Origin: Chloroflexota bacterium
Lineage (GTDB): Bacteria; Chloroflexota; Anaerolineae; J102
Reading direction: 5' to 3'
NCBI GenBank assembly: GCA_029782215.1
Contig: JAKOVD010000025.1
Location: 1 to 64,000, forward strand
DNA length: 64,000 nucleotides
The translations under genes and the position numbers were made by a program. The notes under the pieces were generated by a model. It saw only the letters and a program-made list of their open reading frames with translations. It was not told where the DNA came from and searched no databases. Shown one piece after another: positions 17,379 through 24,405 of this stretch. Numbering within the stretch: position 1 is the first letter of the stretch; each line of letters begins with the position of its first letter.

Positions 17379-18971
17379 ATGACCCCTGGAATCATCGCCG
17401 CCGGGAGGCAGGACACCGCGGCCGCCGGCGCGGCCATGCTGGAGGCGGGCGGCAATGCCGTCGATGCGGCGGTGGCGGCAGCCTTCGCCAGCTTCGTCGC
17501 CGAACCCTCCCTTGTCTCGCTGGGCGGGGGCGGGTACGCCCTGCTCCACCGCGCGGGCAGCGGGCGCCCGCGGGTCTACGATTTCTTCTGCGCCTTTCCG
17601 GGATTGGACGGCGCACCGCCGGCGCACCTGGACTTCAAGGCCGTGTACGCCGATTTCGGCACGGCGCGCCAGGAGTTCCACATCGGCCGCGGCAGTGTGG
17701 CCGTGCCCGGCAACGCCGCCGGGCTCTGCCGCCTGCACGCCGATGCCGGGCGCCTGCCCCTGGCGACGGTCCTGGAACCGGCCATCGATCTGGCGCAGAG
17801 GGGTCTGCCCCTGGGACCGTTCAACGCCCTTGTGGGGGGCATCCTGGCGCCGATTGTCGGCGACACACCGGAGGTGGCGGCGCTCTTCGGCGCTCCCGAC
17901 CACTTCCTGGACGCCGCGCACGTCCACCGCAACCCGGACCTTGCCGCCACGCTGGCCGCATTGGGGCGCGAAGGTCCCGACCTGCTCTACCGGGGCGACA
18001 TCGCAAAGCGGATTCTCGCCGACCAGCGCGACCAGGGCGGGCTGCTCACCGCCGCCGACCTGGCATCCTACGAGGTGCTGGTGCGGGAGCCGCTGCACCG
18101 CCGCTACCGGGGCTTCGACGTCTTCACCAATTCCTCTCCTTCGCGAGGCGGCGCCCTCATTGCCTTCTCCCTGGCCTTGCTTGAGGCCTACGGCCCCAAC
18201 GCTCAGCCCCCCGGCAGCGCTCGCCGCCTGCGGCTGCTGGCCGAGGTCATGCGCCAGACCAACCTGGCGCGGCCGGCGCTCGAACAAGAGGGCGACGCGC
18301 AGCGCTTCCTGGCGGCGGACTTCGTCGCCGTCCATGCCCGCGAGCTGGCGCAGCGTCTGTCGAAGGATGCCGGCCGCAGCGAATCGGACCCGCCTGCCCC
18401 GCGCACGCCCAACCATACCAGCCACATCAGTGTTCTCGACGGCGAAGGCACCGTGGTGTCCCTGACCACGACCGCGGGCGAAGGCGCCGGCTTCGTGGTG
18501 CCGGGGACGGGCATCATCCTCAACAACATCCTGGGCGAAGCCGATCTGCACCCGCAGGGCTTCCACCGCGGCGTGCCGGGCGCCCGCATTGGCTCGATGA
18601 TGGCGCCCACGCTGGTCCTGGCCAACGATCAGCCGGTGTTGGCGCTGGGTTCGGGAGGATCCAACCGCCTCCGCACCGCCATCCTCCAGGTCCTGCTCAA
18701 CATCCTGGATCACGGCCTGGACCCGCCGACGGCGGTTGCGGCGCCGCGCTGCCACTTCGAAGAGGGGGTGCTGCAGGTGGAGGCAGCGCCCTTGCGCCCA
18801 CGAGCGGTGGGCTGGCTGCGGCGTTGGGGCTACGAGGTCGTGAGCTGGCCTGACCGCCACATGTACTTCGGCGGCGTGCACACAGTAGGTCACGACCATG
18901 AGGGACTGGCGGGCGCCGGAGACCCGCGGCGCAGCGGCGCCCTGGTGCAGGTCCGGGAAAGCCCCGGCTAG
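17379..18971 (+). CDS. ggt: Gamma-glutamyltransferase (Ntn hydrolase)
   Basis: A 530-aa gamma-glutamyltranspeptidase. The autocatalytic nucleophile is Thr347 in NHTSHISV; SLTTTAGEGAG and the substrate-binding GSGGSNR follow. The N-terminal AGGNAVDAAVAAAFA is diagnostic. The family transfers or hydrolyses the gamma-glutamyl group of glutathione and similar compounds. No signal peptide is apparent, unlike many periplasmic family members. Next to a cysteine ligase it may act in low-molecular-weight thiol turnover (inference). The start at 17379 was chosen from family N-terminus; the frame is open far upstream but that part overlaps the previous gene. Confidence 0.88.
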   Translation: MTPGIIAAGRQDTAAAGAAMLEAGGNAVDAAVAAAFASFVAEPSLVSLGGGGYALLHRAGSGRPRVYDFFCAFPGLDGAPPAHLDFKAVYADFGTARQEFHIGRGSVAVPGNAAGLCRLHADAGRLPLATVLEPAIDLAQRGLPLGPFNALVGGILAPIVGDTPEVAALFGAPDHFLDAAHVHRNPDLAATLAALGREGPDLLYRGDIAKRILADQRDQGGLLTAADLASYEVLVREPLHRRYRGFDVFTNSSPSRGGALIAFSLALLEAYGPNAQPPGSARRLRLLAEVMRQTNLARPALEQEGDAQRFLAADFVAVHARELAQRLSKDAGRSESDPPAPRTPNHTSHISVLDGEGTVVSLTTTAGEGAGFVVPGTGIILNNILGEADLHPQGFHRGVPGARIGSMMAPTLVLANDQPVLALGSGGSNRLRTAILQVLLNILDHGLDPPTAVAAPRCHFEEGVLQVEAAPLRPRAVGWLRRWGYEVVSWPDRHMYFGGVHTVGHDHEGLAGAGDPRRSGALVQVRESPG

Positions 18972-19050
18972 TTATTGTTAAACTTACACAAAGCAGTGTA
19001 AACGGGTATCGCCCTTACCGCCGCTGCCGGGCACATGGGAGCACAATGGG

Positions 19051-20124
19051 TTGACAGATCGGAAGCTTGCTTGTGCGGGCGCGATCGAAAGAGCAAAGAA
19101 AATGATAGAAGAACTCCAGTCAAAGAACTTGATCGAAGCCTCGGAACGCTTCCGCCGTGCCCACATGCAGGCCCTGCTGCAGGATTGGTGGGCGCGGTTG
19201 ATGGGACGCAGCGATGATCTTCTCAGCTATGAAGAGGTGCGGTCCATTCTGCAGGGCCGCGATGGCGTCACCTTGCCCACCCCGCAGGACGTGCCCCTCG
19301 ACAAGATCGTAGGCAGCGTCGGCCGCTATCGCGACTTCACCCAGGCTTTCCTTCCGCGCAACGATGCCCTGCGCGACCGTTGGCGACGTGTGGATGCCGC
19401 CATGAACAGTATGACCGGCGTGCCCCCCGTCGAGCTCTACCAGGTGGGCGAGCTCTACTTCGTGCGCGATGGCAATCATCGCGTCTCGGTGGCGCGCACC
19501 CGCGGCGACAAGACGATTGAAGCCTACGTCACGCCGATGGACGTACCCTTTCCGGTGGAGGCAGACAGCGCCGCCGAACTGAGCGCCTGGCTGACGGAGG
19601 CCAGCCACCGGCTGTTCCTTGAGCGAACCCACCTCGCCGAGTACTACCCTGAGGCTGAGTTCCGCCTGACCGAGCCGGGGCGCTATTTCCAGTTCGATGA
19701 ACAGATCGAGGTCCATCGCTGGTACATGGGCGAGGCGGAAGGACGGGAGATTCCCAACGAGGAAGCCGTCCGCAGTTGGTACGAAAACGTCTACGTACCG
19801 CTGACGACCGAGATCCGCGACTCCGGCCTGCTGCGGGCATTCCCCGGCCGGACGGAGGCCGACCTCTACCTGTGGATTTGCCAGCACCGCGAAGAGCTCC
19901 GGGACCTCTACCACCTTGACCTCGACGCCAGGTCGGCCGTATCCACGTTCGCCAGCATCTACAGCGGCCGCCGCCTGTCTCAGGCCATCAAGGATGCCCG
20001 ATTGGCGCTCATGCGCATGGCGGGCGGCGACAACGTCATCATCGGCCTGCCTGGTGATGTGGCCGCGGCGCCGGAAGCCAGCGGCGAGCTCGTTCCGGCC
20101 TGGAGCACAGACCCCTGGCGATGA
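19051..20124 (+). CDS. ParB/sulfiredoxin-fold-like conserved protein
   Basis: A 357-aa protein not firmly assignable. It contains VGELYFVRDGNHRVSVARTRG near residue 135, shown by its core DGNHRVSVAR, the ParB/Srx-type GNHR nucleotide-handling motif. Further on is FPGRTEADLYLWICQHRE, shown by GRTEADLYLW, known from DUF4032-type proteins. Similar proteins recur in Chloroflexota, often labelled transcriptional regulator, without experiments that I know of. Start uncertain: TTG at 19051 with GGGAG upstream, or ATG at 19102. The preceding 18972-19050 contains no gene. Confidence 0.6.
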   Translation: MTDRKLACAGAIERAKKMIEELQSKNLIEASERFRRAHMQALLQDWWARLMGRSDDLLSYEEVRSILQGRDGVTLPTPQDVPLDKIVGSVGRYRDFTQAFLPRNDALRDRWRRVDAAMNSMTGVPPVELYQVGELYFVRDGNHRVSVARTRGDKTIEAYVTPMDVPFPVEADSAAELSAWLTEASHRLFLERTHLAEYYPEAEFRLTEPGRYFQFDEQIEVHRWYMGEAEGREIPNEEAVRSWYENVYVPLTTEIRDSGLLRAFPGRTEADLYLWICQHREELRDLYHLDLDARSAVSTFASIYSGRRLSQAIKDARLALMRMAGGDNVIIGLPGDVAAAPEASGELVPAWSTDPWR

Positions 20125-20140
20125 AAGCCGCCCGGATACG

Positions 20141-20389
20141 ATGAACGGTCTCCAGCGCACCTGGCTCAGGCTGCGGGGCAACGACTGCTACTCGTGCGCC
20201 TTTGCGGAGGTCTTCCGCAGCAACGGCGACGGGCAGGTCACCCGTCTCCACTCGTTCTGTCGGAACCCAGCCTCGCCTCACCATGACCGGCCCATCCCCC
20301 CGGACCCCTGGTGCGATGCCTGGCAGCGGGGAAGCGGCGCCCCCAAACTCCCACCCGCGGAACGCGACAAGACAGGGCTGACCATGTGA
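20141..20389 (+). CDS. Small cysteine-rich hypothetical protein
   Basis: An 82-aa protein with four cysteines (CYSC at 16-19, then FC and WC) and Pro/His-rich spacing, as in a small zinc-binding or Fe-S fold. Its stop codon overlaps the GTG start of the CoA transferase by four bases (GTGA). That coupling is the main sign that it is translated. No family is recognised. Confidence 0.45.
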   Translation: MNGLQRTWLRLRGNDCYSCAFAEVFRSNGDGQVTRLHSFCRNPASPHHDRPIPPDPWCDAWQRGSGAPKLPPAERDKTGLTM

Positions 20390-21633
20390 GCGCTGGAAAC
20401 CAGGCGGAAGTGAGCGGCGAAAGCACTTCGACCGGCCAGCCACAGACAAGGGCTGCTCTCGCCGGCGTCAACGTCCTTGACCTGTCGCGTGTTCTGGCAG
20501 GCCCGTACTGCACGATGGTGCTGGCCGACTACGGCGCCCACGTCATCAAGGTTGAGGCCCCGGACCAGGGCGACGAGACGAGGCAATGGGGCCCGCCCTA
20601 CGCGGGCGGCGAAAGCGCCTATTACCTGTCCATCAACCGCAACAAGCGGTCTCTCACCGTCAATCTGAAGCGACCAGAGGGCATCGGCATCATCCTCCGG
20701 CTTGCAGCCAGGGCGGATGTGGTGATCGAGAACTTCCGCACTGGGCAGGCCGATCAGTGGGGCATCGGCTACGAGGCGCTCCGCCGGGTCAATCCTGGAC
20801 TCGTCTACTGTTCGCTGACCGGCTACGGCCAGACCGGTCCCCTGTCCGAACACCCTGGCTATGACTTCGCCATCCAGGCGCAAAGCGGGCTGATGTCCAT
20901 CACCGGCCCCGTCGAGGGGCCCCCAAGCAAGGTCGGGGTGGCCCTGGCCGATGTCATGACGGGCCTGCACGCCGCCGTGGCCATTCTGGCCGCCCTGCAC
21001 CACCGCCACCTTACCGGCGAGGGGCAGGCCATCGATGTCGCTTTGCTCGACAGCCAGCTTGCCGGTCTCGTCAACGTCGCCCAATCCTACCTGGTCACCG
21101 GACGAACGCCGCAGCGCTACGGCAACGCCCACCCCACCATCGTCCCCTACCAGATGTTCGACACGGTCGACGGCGCCATCGCCCTTGCCGTCGGCAACGA
21201 CGGGCAGTGGCAGCGCCTGTGCGCCGCCCTGGAGCGTCCCGATCTGGCCGGTGATGCCCGCTTCGCCACCAACCCGCAGCGCCTGGCGCACAGGCACGAG
21301 CTCGTCGGGCTGCTGGCAGGCATCTTCCGCCAACACCAGACCGGCGCCCTTCTGGCAGTCCTGGCAGCAGCCGAAGTCCCTGCCGGGCCGGTCAACGACC
21401 TGCCGCAGGCTCTGGCCGATCCCCAGGTGCAGGCGCGCGGCCTGATCCACCGGGTGTTCCATCCCACCATCGGCGAGCTGCCGCTGATCGGTCCCCCGGC
21501 GCGCCTGTCAGAAACCCCGCCCACCGTCCGCAGCGCGCCGCCGCTGCTCGGCCAGCATACCGGGGAGATCCTGATCGAGCTCGGCTACACCCGCGCCGAG
21601 ATCGCGGCCCTCCGCGCCAACGGCATCCTCTGA
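20386..21633 (+). CDS. Family III CoA transferase (CaiB/BaiF type)
   Basis: A 415-aa family III CoA transferase: VLDLSRVLAGPYCTMVLADYG with core RVLAGPYC, GADVIKVE-type HVIKVEAP, LTGYGQTGP, and the catalytic Asp in VALADVMTGLH. Members move CoA between acyl groups such as succinate, formate, carnitine or mesaconate; the substrate is not readable. Mesaconyl-CoA transferases belong to this family, so a link with the ethylmalonyl-CoA cluster is conceivable but unproven. The GTG start at 20386 overlaps the preceding stop. Confidence 0.88.
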   Translation: MSAGNQAEVSGESTSTGQPQTRAALAGVNVLDLSRVLAGPYCTMVLADYGAHVIKVEAPDQGDETRQWGPPYAGGESAYYLSINRNKRSLTVNLKRPEGIGIILRLAARADVVIENFRTGQADQWGIGYEALRRVNPGLVYCSLTGYGQTGPLSEHPGYDFAIQAQSGLMSITGPVEGPPSKVGVALADVMTGLHAAVAILAALHHRHLTGEGQAIDVALLDSQLAGLVNVAQSYLVTGRTPQRYGNAHPTIVPYQMFDTVDGAIALAVGNDGQWQRLCAALERPDLAGDARFATNPQRLAHRHELVGLLAGIFRQHQTGALLAVLAAAEVPAGPVNDLPQALADPQVQARGLIHRVFHPTIGELPLIGPPARLSETPPTVRSAPPLLGQHTGEILIELGYTRAEIAALRANGIL

Positions 21634-21661
21634 GCCGTCCTCGGTTCTCCGTTCTCCGCTC

Positions 21662-22666
21662 TCACTTCGCCCACTGATACGCCAGCAGCGCCTTGAGCTT
21701 GGGCACGTCGGTGGTATTGCGGATGCGGATGCGCTTCAGCTCAAAGAGCCGGTCGCTGCGCTGGAGGTCGCCCTGCTGCGTCGTCACCGCGCCCCAGTAG
21801 TGGGCGGAACGGAAGACGTCGATGGTGAGCTTGTCATAGGTGCCGCCAGGATAGGCCAGGATGTGGGGATGGCTGCCGGTGTTGGCCTCAATCGTTTCCT
21901 TGCTGCCCAGGGCCTGCCACACGAGATAGTCCACATCCTTGCCTGCCAGGTTGGGATGGTCGCGGCTATGGGAGCCGATCTCCATGCCGGACGCCACCAT
22001 TTCGTCGAGCTGGTCCCAGGTGGCGTAACCCTCCCGCTTCTGGGTGGCAAAATCGGTGATGATGAAGAAGGTCCCGGTCATGCCGCGGGCCTTGAGGGCC
22101 GGGAAGGCATTCAGGTAGTTGTCTTCGTAACCGTCGTCAAAGGTGAGGATGATGGGTTTGGCGGGCAGCTCCGGCCGGCCCGTCGCCAGGTAGGAGAGCA
22201 GGTCCTTGAGCGGAATCGTGGTGTAGCCCTGGGCCGCCAGGTAGTCAAGCTGGGCGGTAAAAGCCTCCGGCGCCAGCGAGAGGTCCTGGCGGTAGATGTC
22301 GGCGCCAGGCGGCGGCGTGGAGATATAGTGGTACATCAGGATGGGAACACGCGCCGTCCGCAAAACGCCGTCAGGGGTGGGCCCGGCAGTGGGTGTGGAT
22401 GTCGGCGTGATGGTAGGCGTCGGCGTGACGGTGGGAGAGGCTGTGGCCGTAGGCGTCTGGGTGGGGAGGGGCGTCGCCGTGGCAGCCGCAACCTCCGGTA
22501 GGGGCGTGGTTCCCACGCCCCGGTTCTGCGCAGGCGTGGTCTCTGCCCGATCCAGTACGGGCGTGGATTCCACGCCCCCGGTCTCCACGCCCCTACCCGG
22601 CATGCAGGCGGCAAGCAGGCCGAGCATCACCAGCGCCAGGGGCAGCAGCCAACCCAATCGCTTCAT
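21662..22666 (-). CDS. Polysaccharide deacetylase (NodB domain) lipoprotein
   Basis: A 334-aa lipoprotein: signal with lipobox LLAAC at Cys21, a Thr/Pro-rich spacer to about residue 100 (TPTATASPTVTPTPT), then a carbohydrate esterase 4 domain. Metal and catalytic motifs are TFDDGYEDN and GSHSRDH. Such enzymes deacetylate cell-wall or capsular N-acetylglucosamine outside the membrane. Residues 24-56 are encoded by a 99-bp palindromic repeat element (22498-22596) also found between genes. Its start overlaps the folP stop (ATGA), so the two are one operon. Confidence 0.87.
   Translation of the reverse strand: MKRLGWLLPLALVMLGLLAACMPGRGVETGGVESTPVLDRAETTPAQNRGVGTTPLPEVAAATATPLPTQTPTATASPTVTPTPTITPTSTPTAGPTPDGVLRTARVPILMYHYISTPPPGADIYRQDLSLAPEAFTAQLDYLAAQGYTTIPLKDLLSYLATGRPELPAKPIILTFDDGYEDNYLNAFPALKARGMTGTFFIITDFATQKREGYATWDQLDEMVASGMEIGSHSRDHPNLAGKDVDYLVWQALGSKETIEANTGSHPHILAYPGGTYDKLTIDVFRSAHYWGAVTTQQGDLQRSDRLFELKRIRIRNTTDVPKLKALLAYQWAK
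22498..22596. repeat. 99-bp compound palindromic repeat inside a coding sequence
   Basis: It starts GTAGGGGCGTGG and ends CCACGCCCCTAC, with two more GCGTGG..CCACGCC hairpins inside. Ninety-nine bases is exactly 33 codons, so it preserves frame in the deacetylase lipoprotein spacer. The intergenic copy is at 7185-7208. Confidence 0.8.
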
Positions 22667-23580
22667 GACGCCTGGCTCTCCCGCGGCCGGCGCACGATGG
22701 CGTCGGTCATGGCCGCCACGCGGGCGTTGATCAACACATCGTGCACCCGCACGATGTCGGCGCCGCGGCTGATGCCGATGGCCGTGATGGCGGCCGTGCC
22801 TTCGGCGCGCTGGTCCGGCGGCAGGTTGAGCGTGAAGCCGATGAAGGACTTCCGGCTGGCGCCGAGCAGGAGAGGATAGCCCAGGGCCCGGAGCTCGCCC
22901 AGACGGTCGATCAACTCCAGGTTCTGCGCCACCGTCTTGCCAAAGCCCACGCCGGGGTCCAGCCAGATGCGCTCATCGGGAATCCCGGCGCGATGGGCGA
23001 TGTCCAGGCTGATGCCCAGCTCATGGACGATGTCGCCGATCAGCTCATCGTAGTGCACACCCACATAGCGCCCCCCCAACGCCGGGTCGATCTGCGCCGC
23101 CTTGGGCGTCAGCCGGTTGTGCATGAGCACGACCGGCGCTCCTGCCGCCGCCGTGACCCGGGCCAGGTCTGGGTCCAGGCGCAGACCCCAGACATCGTTG
23201 ACGATGTCAGCCCCCGCCTCCAGGGCCGCCGCCGCCACCACCGCCTTGCTGGTATCGATCGAGATGGGCGCGCCGGTGATCTGGCGCAGCGCCGCCACCA
23301 CGGGCACAACCCGGCGCAGCTCCTCTTCGGCGGTCACAGGCTCTGAGCCCGGACGCGTGCTCTCGCCACCCACGTCGAGGAGGTCGGCGCCCTCGGCCAG
23401 CATTCGCTGTCCCTGGGCGACCGCGGCCTGCACCCTGCCCGCTTCGTCGCCCCCCAGCCCGTCGCCGGAGAAGCTGTCGGGCGTCACGTTGATGATGCCC
23501 ATGATGTAGGTGCGCGACCCCCAGGCGAAGGTCACGTTGCGCAGCCGCAGCTCAGGCGCATGGGTGGGAAAGAGACTCAT
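22663..23580 (-). CDS. folP: Dihydropteroate synthase
   Basis: A 305-aa folate enzyme that condenses dihydropterin pyrophosphate with p-aminobenzoate. Motifs: IMGIINVTPDSFSGDG (pterin binding), DVGGESTRPGS, SIDTSKAVVA, NDVWG, and GASRKSFIG. The start at 23580 was taken from family N-terminal length; in-frame codons upstream to 23703 are not family-like. It overlaps the deacetylase gene by 4 bases. No other fol genes are near. Confidence 0.93.
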   Translation of the reverse strand: MSLFPTHAPELRLRNVTFAWGSRTYIMGIINVTPDSFSGDGLGGDEAGRVQAAVAQGQRMLAEGADLLDVGGESTRPGSEPVTAEEELRRVVPVVAALRQITGAPISIDTSKAVVAAAALEAGADIVNDVWGLRLDPDLARVTAAAGAPVVLMHNRLTPKAAQIDPALGGRYVGVHYDELIGDIVHELGISLDIAHRAGIPDERIWLDPGVGFGKTVAQNLELIDRLGELRALGYPLLLGASRKSFIGFTLNLPPDQRAEGTAAITAIGISRGADIVRVHDVLINARVAAMTDAIVRRPRESQAS

Positions 23581-23739
23581 GGTACGGGCATTGTACGCGC
23601 TGAGCGCCCGGCTGTCATCTCCGGGTTGGCATCGCGCTCCGGCCGTGACGATGATAACCCTGTGCAAAGTGCGACAGCCGTACATCCCTTGTAACCTGGA
23701 CACTCACGCCAAAACGAGCGTTGGGGTAGAATAGAAGTT

Positions 23740-23758
23740 GGCGTCAACGCTTCACGCC
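23740..23758. promoter_or_regulatory. Inverted repeat before a toxin-antitoxin pair
   Basis: GGCGT (23740-23744) and ACGCC (23754-23758) flank CAACGCTTC just upstream of the antitoxin start. It could be an autorepressor site. Bases 23581-23739 hold no gene. Confidence 0.35.
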
Positions 23759-23769
23759 AGGAGAACATC

Positions 23770-23991
23770 ATGACCGTCGCGGAATTGACCAGGGGCGTAC
23801 AATTCACTGTGGATCAGGAAGGCGAGGTAACCGCCGTCGTCCTAGATCCAGCTCTATGGAGCCGTATCCTGAGTGCTCTGGAGGATACCGAAGATCGGGC
23901 ACTGGTTGAGACACTGCGCGACCGATTGGCCAAAGGACCGCTCAATGCCCAGGCGCTGCGTTGGCAGGATGTTGCCGGCGACTGGCAATGA
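23770..23991 (+). CDS. Small antitoxin of a RelE/ParE-type pair
   Basis: A 73-aa acidic protein (MTVAELTRGVQFTVDQEG, LVETLRDRLAKGP, RWQDVAGDWQ) directly before a RelE-like gene. AGGAGA precedes the ATG. The 4-base overlap (ATGA) with the toxin gene is the usual coupling. The fold is not firmly recognised; a Phd/YefM-like or DUF-type antitoxin is likely. Confidence 0.65.
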   Translation: MTVAELTRGVQFTVDQEGEVTAVVLDPALWSRILSALEDTEDRALVETLRDRLAKGPLNAQALRWQDVAGDWQ

Positions 23992-24299
23992 GCTACGATC
24001 TGTTCCTTGAACCCGAGGTACATGCGGCAAGGAACGACCTACCGGGCAACGTTCGTCAGCGATTGCGCCGTGCCATGGAGGAATTGGCAGCTAATCCTCG
24101 ACCTGCCGGCAGCAGCGAGCTCGTTCTCGACGCATCGGCAGCGCCTCCTGGTTACGAGATCCGCCGCATCCGACTCGATCGCTGGCGTGCTGTCTATGCG
24201 GTCCACGATGAAGCGCACTGGATTTGGATACTGGGCATCTATCGACGACCGCCGTACAACTATGAGGATCTGATCGATTTGGTGGGTAAGCTGAAATAG
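23988..24299 (+). CDS. RelE/ParE-superfamily toxin
   Basis: A 103-aa toxin with the family pattern: LEPEVHAARNDLPGNVRQRL helix pair (core RNDLPGNVRQRL), then GYEIRRIRLDRWRAVYAVHD and WIWILGIYRRPPYNYED. The basic strands match RelE/ParE folds, which cleave ribosome-bound mRNA or inhibit gyrase. The ATG overlaps the antitoxin stop. The following 24300-24405 shows no gene. Confidence 0.8.
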   Translation: MSYDLFLEPEVHAARNDLPGNVRQRLRRAMEELAANPRPAGSSELVLDASAAPPGYEIRRIRLDRWRAVYAVHDEAHWIWILGIYRRPPYNYEDLIDLVGKLK

Positions 24300-24405
24300 A
24301 GGCCACCTACTCGATGATCTGGGCGTTTCCTTTTCACTGTTCGCTGGGGTAAGCTGCATACAAAGGCATTGACGCCGGGCGGGGGAGATGGTAGGCTCGA
24401 CTGCC

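Noticed and set aside
17184..18899. Minus-strand frame of 571 codons opposite gamma-glutamyltransferase
   Set aside because: Antisense shadow, Arg/Gly/Gln-rich with no recognisable domain.
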